NCBI GenBank assembly: GCA_019310965.1
Contig: JAFDDG010000002.1
Span: 1 to 64,000, forward strand
From: Deltaproteobacteria bacterium
GTDB taxonomy: Bacteria; Myxococcota_A; UBA9160; SMWR01
Reading direction: 5' to 3'
DNA length: 64,000 nucleotides
Shown: positions 1 to 8,971 of the stretch, one piece after another
Position numbering within the stretch: position 1 is the stretch's first letter
Layout: each line of letters begins with the position of its first letter
Made by a program: the position numbers and the translations under genes
Notes under the pieces: model-generated
What the model saw: only the letters and a program-made list of their open reading frames with translations
The model's database searches: none
What the model was told of the DNA's origin: nothing

Positions 1-579
1 GAGGTCGTCGCCTACATGGGGGACGTGGGCTCCGTGGCTGGCCTGGGCATCCCGCTGCTGTTGGGAGCGGTGGCCTATGCGATCGGCGGCGTTCGGCTCG
101 TTCGGCCGCTCGCACTGCCGCTGGTCTTTCTCATGCTCATGGTCCCGCCGCCGCAATTCCTCGTGTACGAGGCGTTGTTCCGCTTGAAGATCTTCGTGAC
201 CCAGGCGTCCGTTGCCCTGCTTCGCGCCGGCCAGTTCAGCGTCCTTGCGCAGGGAAACCAGATTCTCGTCCCAGATCATACGCTCTTCGTCGCGGACGCC
301 TGTAGCGGCCTCACATCGATCGTCACCATGCTGCCCATCGCCTGCATCGTGGCCTATTTCATGAGTCGAGACATCTGGCGGCGCGCCGTCGTCATCGCGA
401 GCGTGGTTCCCCTGGCGATCGCCGCCAACGTGTTGCGAGTGACGCTCACCGTTGCCTTTGTTTCGCAACTGGGGATCGACGTCGCTCAAGGCCTGCTCCA
501 CGAGAGCTTCGGCGTGGCCGTGTACGTCGTCGGGCTGCTGGCCCTCGTCGCGGTGGCACGGTTGGTCCGATGCGTGTGA
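1..579 (+). CDS. Exosortase, N-terminally truncated by the window edge
   Basis: Multi-pass membrane transpeptidase-like protein of the exosortase/archaeosortase family, which removes C-terminal PEP-CTERM-type tails and anchors or exports surface proteins. The reading frame is open to base 1, so the true start is upstream; an internal ATG lies at 16. Counting from that ATG, the three family active-site residues are visible: Cys96 in ADACSGLTS, Arg141 in ANVLRVT and His162 in HESFG, each beside a hydrophobic segment. The stop overlaps the start of the next gene by 10 bp, an arrangement common for exosortase followed by EpsI. A possible substrate, an M28 peptidase with a sorting-like tail, lies at 27597-28688. 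The family call is firm; the subtype cannot be set from a fragment. Confidence 0.9.
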   Translation, partial: EVVAYMGDVGSVAGLGIPLLLGAVAYAIGGVRLVRPLALPLVFLMLMVPPPQFLVYEALFRLKIFVTQASVALLRAGQFSVLAQGNQILVPDHTLFVADACSGLTSIVTMLPIACIVAYFMSRDIWRRAVVIASVVPLAIAANVLRVTLTVAFVSQLGIDVAQGLLHESFGVAVYVVGLLALVAVARLVRCV

Positions 580-1211
580 AGCGCCGTCTGCTCGCGGTTG
601 CGATTGCTCTGGTGGTACCGGGGATCGCGTTCGCGAGCTGGATGCTCCAGACGTACCAGCCTCCCGGCCCCGTGACGACCATCGAGGTTCCGGACGAGGT
701 GGGCCCGTGGCGCGGCGTCCAGGACGACGTGTTCAGCCCTGAGGTCGTCAGCAGACTGGGGATGGACTCGTATCGCTTGCGGCAGTACGCCGCGCCCCAG
801 CAGGCCACCATCTGGCTCTACGTCGGCATGTACGGGGCGCTCCGGGCCGGCGGCGGGAAGTACCACGATCCCGCCGGTTGCTTCCCCGCGCAGGGGTGGG
901 AGGTGATGGACTACCAGCAGCTTGAGATCGACATGATCGGGTCAGGCACGCTTCATTCCCAGATCATGGAGGTCCAGCGGGGAAGCGAGCGCCAGTCGGT
1001 GCTCTACTGGTTCCAACCGTTCGGGCGCTGGCCCGCCGATCGGTCGGCCGCAGAGTTACTGCGAGTCTTCGACGCCATTCGCGGATCGCCCGAGTACGCA
1101 TTCGTCCGACTGTCGGCACCGGCCGGCCCGACCAGCGAGCGAAATCTCGTCGAATTTGCAGCGGAGATCGCACCGACGGTGAGGGCTGCAGTGGAGAGCG
1201 TCGGCCCCTGA
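570..1211 (+). CDS. EpsI-family protein (exosortase-associated)
   Basis: 213-residue protein with an N-terminal signal-anchor (about residues 7-25) followed by a periplasmic EpsI domain. The diagnostic segment HDPAGCFPAQGWEV, with conserved His, Cys and GW, lies near residues 98-111. EpsI proteins are either fused to the C-terminus of exosortases or encoded just behind them, and are linked to exopolysaccharide and protein export. Their biochemical role is not settled. Here it is a separate gene translationally coupled to the exosortase by a 10-bp overlap. It is followed by a convergent gene, so it closes the plus-strand operon. Confidence 0.88.
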   Translation: MRVKRRLLAVAIALVVPGIAFASWMLQTYQPPGPVTTIEVPDEVGPWRGVQDDVFSPEVVSRLGMDSYRLRQYAAPQQATIWLYVGMYGALRAGGGKYHDPAGCFPAQGWEVMDYQQLEIDMIGSGTLHSQIMEVQRGSERQSVLYWFQPFGRWPADRSAAELLRVFDAIRGSPEYAFVRLSAPAGPTSERNLVEFAAEIAPTVRAAVESVGP

Positions 1212-1295
1212 GCACAACCCGGTCCTGCCCAACCGCGTGCGCGAATTCCCGCGCAGCGTCCACAGCCGCCGCCTCCAAAGCGTCCGCGTCCGCCC

Positions 1296-3175
1296 CTACT
1301 CGACCTGAGCGAGAAGGGCCAGCTGAAAGTCGAGCTGGGGCATCCGCAATGTCTCCTCCTGCGGTGCGCGCAACTTCAGGGTGGTGTAGGCCCTCACCGC
1401 CTCCTCGAAGTCACCCACGACGAGCATCGCGAGGGCACAGTCTCTCAACTCTCCCAGGTGCAAGGTGTCCGGGTCGAGATCGGAACACCCGGCCAGGAGC
1501 TTGCTGGCTTTCGCGACCATCCTCTTGGCGTCGCCGAGCTTGGCGCGCGCAGGCTCGTGATTGGGGTCCGCTTCCAGCGCGCGCTCGTAGTAGCGTTGTG
1601 CGTCTGCATGGCTCAGGAGCCTCGTCTCGATGACTCCGAGGTTCGTCCACGCCACCTGACTGTCGGGATCCAGATCGACGACCCGGCGGTACATCCTCCG
1701 CGCGCTGCGATAATCCCCCGCCTCGAGTCGAAGCACCGCAAGATTGTTGAGCGCCGCGATGTGATTGGGATCGAGTCGCAGAGACTCCTCGAGAGCTGGA
1801 CTCGCGGGTCATCGTCGACCTGCTCCGCCAGCGATGTCCAGAGCGCCACTTCGTCACGCCAGTCTGCCGCCCGGAGTGCGGTGAGCACTGCAAAGAGGGC
1901 CAGGCAAATGGCGGGCGCTCGACGCAACACGAGCTGAGTGCGGATCGATGGACGAAGAGACGCCAGCCAGGACACTGCGAACAGAGCGGCGCCAAGTGAT
2001 GGAGCGAAGAGGAAGCGCTCCGCCATCAGCGCCTGGAAGGGCACCACGTGAGAAACCGGGAAGAGAAACGCGAAGAAGGTCAAGGCTCCGAAAAGTGCGG
2101 CGGCACGCAGGGAACCCACCGCGGCTGCGCCTTCCTTCCCCGCCCAACGCACTTCGCGCATCAGCCACAAGAGCATCGCAGCGAGCACGATCCAACCCAG
2201 AAGTCCGCAGAGAGATGCACTCGTCTGTATTCCGATCGTGCTCTGATAGAAGTAGTCGACCTGCAGAGGGTGCGGAAAGACCAGGAGCCTCAGATACTCG
2301 AAGAAGACCCGGCCCACCGTAAATGCGTGTGTCGCGAAATCGACGTCACCGAGGATGGAGGTAGCGGGGCGAATGCGGCCCAAGACCGTCCAGCGCACAC
2401 CCAGATAGATCGGAGCGATAAAAAAGTAGGGAAGCGCGTGGAGCCCCGCGGCAAGGCGCCCCAGCGACGAGGCCCCGCGCGCACCCTGGTGATAGATCAG
2501 GAGATGCGCGAGGAAGACGCCCGGCAGCACGATCGCGGACTCCTTCGACAGGAGCGCGGCAACGTAGAAGACGGCTGCTGCCAGACCTGCAAGCGTGCGC
2601 ACACCCGCACTCGGAGCTGTCCATCCTCCCCCCTTCGAGCGAAGCGGATCGAAGTCCACGAAGCGATGGAAGGCCGAAAGGCTCAGGAGAACGAATAGCA
2701 GCGAGAGGAGTTCGCTATGCCCCGCGATGCTATCGACGGCCTCACAGTGCGCCGGGTGAACGGCAAATAGAAGCGCAAGCCATGTCGCGTAGCATCTGGA
2801 GCCGAGATAGCGACAGCCCAGCTGATATACGAGCAGCACGATTGCGAAGTAGACGAAGAGATTCGCCCGGTGGTAGCCACCGGGATTCGCCTTCCAGAAT
2901 CCGAATTGAATCGCATACGAGAGGTTCGTGAGTGGGCGGTAACGACCGAGCTCCGGGAAATGGGGGGGGAAGGGCTCGTCGAAGCTATCGATGGCGGATT
3001 CGATGCCCCGGATACTCGCGTTGGCCTCGACGAATTCGGTGTCGTCGAAGCTGAAGCCCCCATTCCAGACCCCGAGGTGCGGGAATACGGCAGCGATGAG
3101 GAGCAACGCGAATCTCACATGCCGAGGCACGTCCAAACTCCCCTGCCCTCGAGCACGACCACCCCCTTGCCGCAT
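1296..3175 (-). pseudogene. TMTC-like membrane protein with C-terminal TPRs, interrupted by a frameshift
   Basis: The N-terminal part (about 3175 to 1810) is a polytopic membrane domain resembling TMTC/GT-C-type proteins: an acidic FDDTEF motif in the first loop, then GRYRPLTNLSYA and ALLFAVHPAHCEAVDSIAGH, both typical of the family. The C-terminal part (about 1810 to 1296) is in a different frame. It encodes TPR units (LDPNHIAALNNLAVL, then DLDPDSQVAWTNLGVIE, then ALEADPNHEPARAKLGDAK). The two frames join smoothly (VDDDPASPALEESL) if one base is added to the CCC run read on the minus strand at 1806-1808. This could be a real mutation or a sequencing or assembly error. Position 3175 is my start choice; the frame stays open to 3400, but that stretch does not look like a membrane protein N-terminus. 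It likely glycosylates envelope proteins, by family analogy only. Confidence 0.75.
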
Positions 3176-3484
3176 GCGCAGCCACCTCGATGATCTATCG
3201 ACCTCCCCTGTCCAGGCTTGACTGCTCGACCGCGACCTGGCGCAGACGCGCAGCCACACACCCTTCGGACTCGGCGACAGCTTCTTCTCGCGATCCCGCC
3301 TGGCAAGCACCTCGACGAGGACTTCGACATCCGCCCGAAGCGCCTCCGCCTGCTGCTGCAGGCGCCCCGGCGCGGTTCGAGCACGTCTGATCGATCCCAC
3401 GCAGGGCCTCGACAGCGCGGCCGAGGGCCATCAGGGATCCGCTACCCCCTTTGGTGCCGTGGCGCGGTGGGTCTTCAGCAGCCG
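3176..3484. other. Intergenic stretch, no supported gene
   Basis: About 310 bases between the proposed start of the TMTC-like gene and the stop of the SGNH gene. Open frames here are arginine-rich and low in complexity. The upstream extension of the TMTC frame contains a short Gln/Ala/Leu-rich segment that could be a remnant of coding sequence, but nothing is recognisable. No clear promoter or terminator was seen. Confidence 0.5.
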
Positions 3485-4435
3485 CTAACGCGCCAGCCGG
3501 CGCGCGACCCGGCGGGACAGCAGCGCCGCACCCTCGCGATTTAGGTGGTCCACGTCCGCAAAGAGCTGCGGTCGGTTGGCGAAGACCCGGCGTGCGTCGA
3601 GGAGCTCTGCGTTCTCCGACGCGTCGACCATCCGCGCAATCATCGCATCGCTCGCGGCCGGGTCCGGCAGCGCCTCGAGATACGCGTCGCCCAACGGGAA
3701 GCGCACCAGCAGAACGCGAATCCCGCGTTCTGCACAGAGCGACAATAGCTTCCCCAGGTAGTAGCCCAGGGTGGGATCGAGCCCCGGCGCCTGCCCGAAG
3801 TGATACCCCATCCGCTCCTGCGCCTTCGCGCGACGCCCGGCAGGTGAGAAAGCGGTCACCAGGCGATCGCTCGCGAGGCTACCGGCGTGCATCGGCACTT
3901 CGTCGAGCCAGCGCACTTCGGGCGGGCGCCCCGTCTCCAGATAGGCCAGCAGGTTGGCGCGCTGGCCCGCATACGGCGCGAGGCGCCCCCTCAGGCTTTC
4001 GATCACGCGGTGCAGCATCTCGCCATCGACGCGTCCGAGCTCGAACGGATCGACGAATGCCGCATAGTAGTGACGAAACTGGTGGTCCGAATGGCGCGCC
4101 AACGAGTGTGGGTCCGCCGGCAACACGACGGCCCGCAGCACCTGCCCCTCGTCGTCGAGAAGCGAGCGCAGCCGGTAGTAACTCTGGACATAGGACTCGC
4201 CGGGCAGAGCGAAGTTGAAGGCACCGGGAATCGCCTCTGCCTCGATGCCCCACTTCACGTGCGAGTCACCCAGCGCGACGATGTCGACCTGTTCGCGCAG
4301 CGACTCGAACTGCTGCAACGTGCGCTCGGCGATGCCGTAGCCCATCACCCCGTGGCGGTACCAGTGGACCAACGCGACATGCACTGCCGCCACGACGACA
4401 CAGGTGATGAGGATGTGGAGATGGCGTCTCTGCAT
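3485..4435 (-). CDS. SGNH-fold (AlgJ/AlgX-like) acyl-transfer partner protein
   Basis: 316 residues. One N-terminal membrane segment (about residues 7-26) precedes a periplasmic domain with VALGDSH, the GDS(x) nucleophile motif, near residue 55. A C-terminal DVDHLNREG motif supplies the Asp-x-x-His pair. These are the catalytic landmarks of SGNH hydrolases and of the AlgJ/DHHW-type partners of MBOAT proteins. It lies 3 bp behind the MBOAT gene on the same strand, so the two are almost certainly co-translated. They probably act together to O-acylate an extracellular polysaccharide. The substrate is unknown; being next to an exosortase/EpsI pair fits a surface-glycan locus. Confidence 0.82.
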   Translation of the reverse strand: MQRRHLHILITCVVVAAVHVALVHWYRHGVMGYGIAERTLQQFESLREQVDIVALGDSHVKWGIEAEAIPGAFNFALPGESYVQSYYRLRSLLDDEGQVLRAVVLPADPHSLARHSDHQFRHYYAAFVDPFELGRVDGEMLHRVIESLRGRLAPYAGQRANLLAYLETGRPPEVRWLDEVPMHAGSLASDRLVTAFSPAGRRAKAQERMGYHFGQAPGLDPTLGYYLGKLLSLCAERGIRVLLVRFPLGDAYLEALPDPAASDAMIARMVDASENAELLDARRVFANRPQLFADVDHLNREGAALLSRRVARRLAR

Positions 4436-4438
4436 GGC

Positions 4439-5881
4439 TCAGAACTGGAAGTAGATGAACTGCTGGGAGTCCATCGGCCCCAGCAGAAGGATGACGAAGA
4501 AGAGACCCACCCCAAACGCGAGGCGCACCGCGAACGTGCGAGAGGCCGTGAAGGGCAGCCAGCCGCGATCGCCCTGCCAGAGTTCCAGGGCCGTCAGCAC
4601 CAGCGGAGCGACGGCAATCGCACACCACTCGACCGGTGAGAACCCCGCCAGCAAGACGGCGAGGCTCCAGCCCCCGTCGGCCACGATGCCCTGCAAGTAG
4701 TTCAGCGCATCCGCCAGGCTCGGCGAGCGGAAGAAGATCAGCGAGAAGACCCACAGATGGAAGACGAAGGCAGCGCGGCAGAACGGCAGGCAGCGCGCCA
4801 CGGCCGCCGGCAACCGCGCAGTGAAGCGTTTCCGCGAGTTCGCGGTCGCCGCCCCACAGAACACGTACACCGCATGCAGGGCGCCCCAGACCACGAAGGT
4901 CCAGTTCGCCCCATGCCACAACCCGCTCGCCAGAAACACCACGGCAATCGCGACAGCCCACCGCGCGGTCGTGCCGCGACTGCCACCGAGTGGAACGTAT
5001 ACGTAGTCGCGAAACCAGGTCGAGAGCGACACGTGCCAGCGCCGCCAGAAGTCCTGGACCGTCTGCGCAACGTACGGTCGGCGGAAGTTCTCCATCAAGC
5101 GGAAGCCCAGCATCTGCGCAGAGCCAATGGCGATGTCGGAGTAGCCGGAGAAGTCACAGTAGAGCTGAAACGCAAAGAGGTAGGACGCGGCGAGCTGCGC
5201 GAGCCCGCCGTGAGCGTCGGGATCGGCATAGACGGCATCGACGTAGAGGCCCGCCTGATCAGCCACCACCAGCTTCTTGAAGAAGCCCCAGAGGATCAGC
5301 CACAGGCCGCCCTTCAGCCGCGACCAGTCGAAGCTGTGTCGTTCGCCGAACTGCGGCAGCAGCCGCAGCGAACGCTCGATCGGGCCCGCGACCAGCTGTG
5401 GAAAGAAGGCGACGTAGACGGCGAAACGGCCGAGGTGCCGCTCTGGTTCGCGATCACCGCGGTACACGTCGATCGAGTAGCTGAGCGTCTGGAAGGTATA
5501 GAACGATATGCCAACGGGCAGCAGCACCTGCAGTGTGGGGAAGTCGATCCAGAGGCCGAGCCGCTCGGAGACGACTCGTGCCGATTCCGACGCGAAATTC
5601 GCATACTTGAACACGAACAAGAGGCCGAGGTTGACGGCGAGGCTGAGCCACAACCACTTCCGGCGCGGGCGACGCGTCTCGCTGCGGCCCATGGCGAGAC
5701 CGGCCCCATAGTCGACGAGCGTCGAGGTGATGATCAGGACCAGGTACTCGACTCTCCAGGCCGCGTAGAAGAGGTAGCTGGCACCGAGCAGCAAGGCCCA
5801 ACGCAGGCGCTGGGGGCAGCAAAAGTAGAGGCAGACGACCGCGGGCAGGAAGACGAGGTAATCGAGCGAGTTGAAGAGCAC
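4439..5881 (-). CDS. MBOAT-family O-acyltransferase (AlgI-like)
   Basis: 480-residue polytopic protein with the classic AlgI/DltB-like start LFNSLDYLVFLPAVV. The conserved membrane His lies in SGLWHGANWTFVVWG near residue 322. Family members move acyl groups, usually acetyl, across the inner membrane onto a polysaccharide or teichoic-acid-like acceptor. Length matches AlgI homologues. The start is GTG at 5881 with a GAGG sequence about 9 nt upstream. It forms a two-gene operon with the SGNH protein, and diverges from the gene at 6057. Confidence 0.92.
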   Translation of the reverse strand: MLFNSLDYLVFLPAVVCLYFCCPQRLRWALLLGASYLFYAAWRVEYLVLIITSTLVDYGAGLAMGRSETRRPRRKWLWLSLAVNLGLLFVFKYANFASESARVVSERLGLWIDFPTLQVLLPVGISFYTFQTLSYSIDVYRGDREPERHLGRFAVYVAFFPQLVAGPIERSLRLLPQFGERHSFDWSRLKGGLWLILWGFFKKLVVADQAGLYVDAVYADPDAHGGLAQLAASYLFAFQLYCDFSGYSDIAIGSAQMLGFRLMENFRRPYVAQTVQDFWRRWHVSLSTWFRDYVYVPLGGSRGTTARWAVAIAVVFLASGLWHGANWTFVVWGALHAVYVFCGAATANSRKRFTARLPAAVARCLPFCRAAFVFHLWVFSLIFFRSPSLADALNYLQGIVADGGWSLAVLLAGFSPVEWCAIAVAPLVLTALELWQGDRGWLPFTASRTFAVRLAFGVGLFFVILLLGPMDSQQFIYFQF

Positions 5882-6032
5882 TCGGCCTGCCTCGGGGGGT
5901 GAGGTGATCGCCGCGTGAAGAGTGGCCGCAGCGTGGAGACGCCGCGCCCTCTTCCCGTGCCACGGTACCCCAGAGCCTGCCCGGATGGCGGTGGAACTTC
6001 CCCGCAGCCGTGTCGGGTCGCGTATGCTGTTT

Positions 6033-6053
6033 GGCTCCTAGAAACCAGGAGCC
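6033..6053 (+). promoter_or_regulatory. Inverted repeat that contains the ribosome-binding site of the next gene
   Basis: GGCTCCT at 6033-6039 and AGGAGCC at 6047-6053 are perfect 7-base inverted arms around a 7-nt loop. The AGGAG of the right arm is the only good Shine-Dalgarno for the ATG at 6057, so the hairpin would hide it. A TATGCT sequence at 6023-6028 could be a -10 box, but no good -35 is visible. Whether this is a translational switch is inference. Confidence 0.5.
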
Positions 6054-6056
6054 GGC

Positions 6057-7181
6057 ATGCTGAGCAAGTTCGACGACTATCCGATCCACCAGACGCCCGA
6101 ACCCATCGCCCACAAGATCTCGAGCGAGCGCCACATCTACGACCGTTACTGGTACAACGGCTACGACCGGGATGGCGAGTTCTACATCGGCATCGCGATG
6201 GCGCTCTATCCGAACCTCGGAATCCTGGATTGTGGCTTCAGCATCGTGCGCGACGGCGAGCAGCACGCCTTCCACGCCTCGTGTCGCGCCCCAGAGGAGC
6301 CGAGCAATCTCACGGTCGGCCCGTTCCGCCTCGAGATTCTGGAGCCGATGCTCTCGAACCGGCTCGTCATCGAGAAGAACGAGACAGGCATCGAATGCGA
6401 TCTCACCTTCATCCCGCGCACCGCGAACGTGGAAGAGGGCTACCAGAAGCACCGCAACGCCCGCAGCGTCGTAATGGAGTCGACGCGCTTCGCCCAATAC
6501 GGCTGCTGGCAGGGCAGCGTGAAGTACGACGGCAAGGAGGTGAGGATCGATCCGTCGCGAGTCTTTGCCACGAAGGACCGTTCCTGGGGTCAGCGGCCCG
6601 TGGGAGATCCAGCACCCCCCGGGGCGCCCATCGCGGCCATGCCCCAGGTCTTCTTCCTGTGGGCGCCACTGCACTGGGACGACCAGTGCACGCACTTCGG
6701 CCTCTTCGAAGACGAGAACGGATTCATGTGGCACGCCGACGCGCAGGTCGTGCCGGCCTACGCCAGCCCCGACCAGATTCCCGGCGTCACCGATCCGGGG
6801 ACGCAGATCTGGGGCGAGTGTGAACATCGCATCGAGTACCAGAAGGGCACCCGCGTGGCCACGTCGGCGGACATCGCCATGATCTCGAAGACCGGCGATC
6901 GCCTCGACATCCAACTCGAGCCGCTGATCCTCTACCGCATGAAGGGCAGCGGGTACTCGCACCCGACGTGGGGACACGGTCAGTGGAAGGGCGAGCTCGC
7001 TGTCGGCGGCGAGATGTGGAAGTGTGACGATGTCGACCCCATGGCCCTCGAGAACCAACACATCCAGCAGGTGGTGCGCGCGCGCTGCGGTGACCGAGTC
7101 GGCGTGGGCGTCCTCGAACAGATCTGCATGGGGCCACACGCCACCTACGGCTTCAAGGAGTTCCTGGACGGCGCCGCCTGA
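6057..7181 (+). CDS. Conserved protein of the lipocalin/CrtC-like (DUF7064/7065-type) kind
   Basis: 374 residues without signal peptide or membrane segments. It has a central KDRSWGQR motif (about residue 177) and many aromatic beta-strand-like stretches. This resembles proteins annotated as DUF7064/DUF7065 that are distantly related to CrtC/AttH-type lipocalin folds; this assignment is from memory and tentative. It sits 15 bp ahead of a short-chain dehydrogenase on the same strand, so both may handle one hydrophobic substrate. Translation start at 6057 is supported by the AGGAG at 6047-6051, which lies inside a hairpin. No catalytic function can be named. Confidence 0.6.
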   Translation: MLSKFDDYPIHQTPEPIAHKISSERHIYDRYWYNGYDRDGEFYIGIAMALYPNLGILDCGFSIVRDGEQHAFHASCRAPEEPSNLTVGPFRLEILEPMLSNRLVIEKNETGIECDLTFIPRTANVEEGYQKHRNARSVVMESTRFAQYGCWQGSVKYDGKEVRIDPSRVFATKDRSWGQRPVGDPAPPGAPIAAMPQVFFLWAPLHWDDQCTHFGLFEDENGFMWHADAQVVPAYASPDQIPGVTDPGTQIWGECEHRIEYQKGTRVATSADIAMISKTGDRLDIQLEPLILYRMKGSGYSHPTWGHGQWKGELAVGGEMWKCDDVDPMALENQHIQQVVRARCGDRVGVGVLEQICMGPHATYGFKEFLDGAA

Positions 7182-7196
7182 GCCGACGCACCCGCC

Positions 7197-7979
7197 ATGG
7201 CCAAACGTTTCGAGGGAAAGGTCGTCGTCATCACCGGTGCGGCTTCGGGCATCGGCGCCGCAACCGCCCGGCGCTTCGCCAGCGAGGGCGCCACGCTGCT
7301 ACTCGGCGACATCGACGTCGAGGGAGCGGCTGTCGTCGGAAAGGAGTGCGGTGACGCCAACGTGATCGCCACCGACGTGACCCGGGCGAGCGAGGTCGAC
7401 GCGCTACTGCAGACCGCCGTCGACCGACACGGGCGCCTCGACGTGCTCTTCAACAATGCCGGCATCATGGGCGCCGGAACGCTGCCCGAGCTCGAGCCCG
7501 AGGCGTGGAAGCGGGTGATCGATGTCGATCTCAATTCGGTCTTCCACGGCTGCCGGGCCGCCATCCCGCTGCTGCGGAAGCAGGGCGGCGGCGTGATCGT
7601 GAACACCGCATCGATCTCCGGCCTCGGCGGCGACTACGCCCTGCCCTCCTACAACGCAGCCAAGGCCGCGGTCGTCAATCTCACGCGCTCGCTGGCCATC
7701 GAGCACGCGGACCAGAACATCCGGGTCAACTCGGTGTGCCCGGGGCCCATCGCCACCCCGATGACCGCCACGGTCGAGTCCATGCCCGAGATCGGGGCCG
7801 AGTACGCCCAGGTCATCCCGATGGGGCGCCTCGGCCGTCCGGAGGAGGTCGCAGGGGTCGTCGCCTTCCTGGCGTCGCCGGACGCCAGCTACGTCACCGG
7901 CGCGGCCATCGTCGTGGACGGCGGGCTCAGCGCCTGCACCGGCCAGCCGAACTTCCGGCGCCGGCTCGGCCTCGGCTGA
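7197..7979 (+). CDS. Short-chain dehydrogenase/reductase (classical SDR)
   Basis: 260-residue NAD(P)-dependent oxidoreductase. The cofactor motif TGAASGIG (residues 14-21), NNAG near residue 87 and the catalytic Tyr-x-x-x-Lys in YNAAK are present, as is the C-terminal VVDGG of the family. D37-I-D after the second beta strand (GDIDV) favours NAD over NADP. It follows the gene at 6057 by 15 bp and is probably co-transcribed. Substrate unknown. It is one of ten SDRs in this window. Confidence 0.9.
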   Translation: MAKRFEGKVVVITGAASGIGAATARRFASEGATLLLGDIDVEGAAVVGKECGDANVIATDVTRASEVDALLQTAVDRHGRLDVLFNNAGIMGAGTLPELEPEAWKRVIDVDLNSVFHGCRAAIPLLRKQGGGVIVNTASISGLGGDYALPSYNAAKAAVVNLTRSLAIEHADQNIRVNSVCPGPIATPMTATVESMPEIGAEYAQVIPMGRLGRPEEVAGVVAFLASPDASYVTGAAIVVDGGLSACTGQPNFRRRLGLG

Positions 7980-7990
7980 TCCAGCGAGTC

Positions 7991-8830
7991 TCAGCTCGGA
8001 AGCGTCATGGGCCCGCAGCGCAGCTGCGGCAACAACCCGCCGACGCGCGCGCGGGTCCGGGAATCCCTGCCAAAATGCACCGAGACCTGGGTCACGCGGC
8101 CGCAGCCCTCCGAGCGCACGATCTCGGCCGACAGCGTCAGGGAGCTCTTTCCGGTGAGCTCAGCCGGGAGACACACCTTGATGTGACTCCCGAGCTTCGG
8201 CGCACCGGCGATCCATAGAGAACAGCCCCAGCGCGACAGCTCTGCGAGCATCGCCTCGCAGCGCCGCCAGCCCACGCGATAGTGAATCGGATACCCCGTC
8301 GAGAAGCGCGGCTCGCAGCGGCGCTCGTCGCCACGATACAACGCAGCCCGCAGCAGATGCCGAAGCGCATCGGGGTGCACCGGGCGTTCGACCACGTAGT
8401 CGTACCCCATGCTCCGCACCTGCCGCACCAGGGTTTGCGAGGGCTTCGACAACAGCGCCAGCTTCACCACTCGATCGTCCTTGTCGACGGCGCGATGATC
8501 GAAGTGCAGCACCCGGCTGCCCGAGGCGACCAGCAGCCGGCGCGGAACCTCGTCCCCAGACGGCACTCCCGTGGTGAGGCGCACCGAGGACGTGCCGAAG
8601 TCGTCGAGCATGCGCTCGATGTCGAGAAGATCGCCACCGTCCAGCACCAACGCCCACGGGCGCAGAGAGCCCTCCAACTCGCTGATCTCTTCGTTGAGCT
8701 CGAGCTCGTATTCCGCCGATTCGCTGCGCCACACCAGCTCGGGCCAGCGGCCGGCGCACTCTTCCGCGTTTGCGTCGACATCTCGAAGCAGTCGTTCGTC
8801 GTCGTGGAGAAATTCGTTCACACCATTCAC
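7991..8830 (-). CDS. Receiver-like plus PilZ domain protein
   Basis: 279 residues. The middle (about residues 60-165) has the alternating strand/helix character of a response-regulator receiver without an obvious phospho-acceptor Asp. The C-terminal part (about 170-270) matches a PilZ domain: RCEPRF stands for the RxxxR element and ELSRWG for the (D/N)xSxxG element of c-di-GMP binding. The second motif has Glu-Leu-Ser in place of Asp-x-Ser, so nucleotide binding is uncertain. Starts with GTG at 8830; an in-frame GTG at 8821 is an alternative. Monocistronic and convergent with the SDR upstream. Likely a motility or surface regulator. Confidence 0.6.
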   Translation of the reverse strand: MNGVNEFLHDDERLLRDVDANAEECAGRWPELVWRSESAEYELELNEEISELEGSLRPWALVLDGGDLLDIERMLDDFGTSSVRLTTGVPSGDEVPRRLLVASGSRVLHFDHRAVDKDDRVVKLALLSKPSQTLVRQVRSMGYDYVVERPVHPDALRHLLRAALYRGDERRCEPRFSTGYPIHYRVGWRRCEAMLAELSRWGCSLWIAGAPKLGSHIKVCLPAELTGKSSLTLSAEIVRSEGCGRVTQVSVHFGRDSRTRARVGGLLPQLRCGPMTLPS

Positions 8831-8971
8831 CCCTACCGGACTCCGCTCCGCCCCGGTCTATTCGGCTGCTTCAGGTGTGTGCCGATTCTCGTCACCGAGG
8901 TAACGAAAAAGCGCACGGTGATGCAGTGAACGCGCAACCCACAGGCACCACGGCGGCAGGTGGCCGCGGAG

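Noticed and set aside
3115..3431. Short ORFs in the gap before the SGNH gene
   Set aside because: All Arg/Ser-rich, mutually overlapping and without recognisable features.
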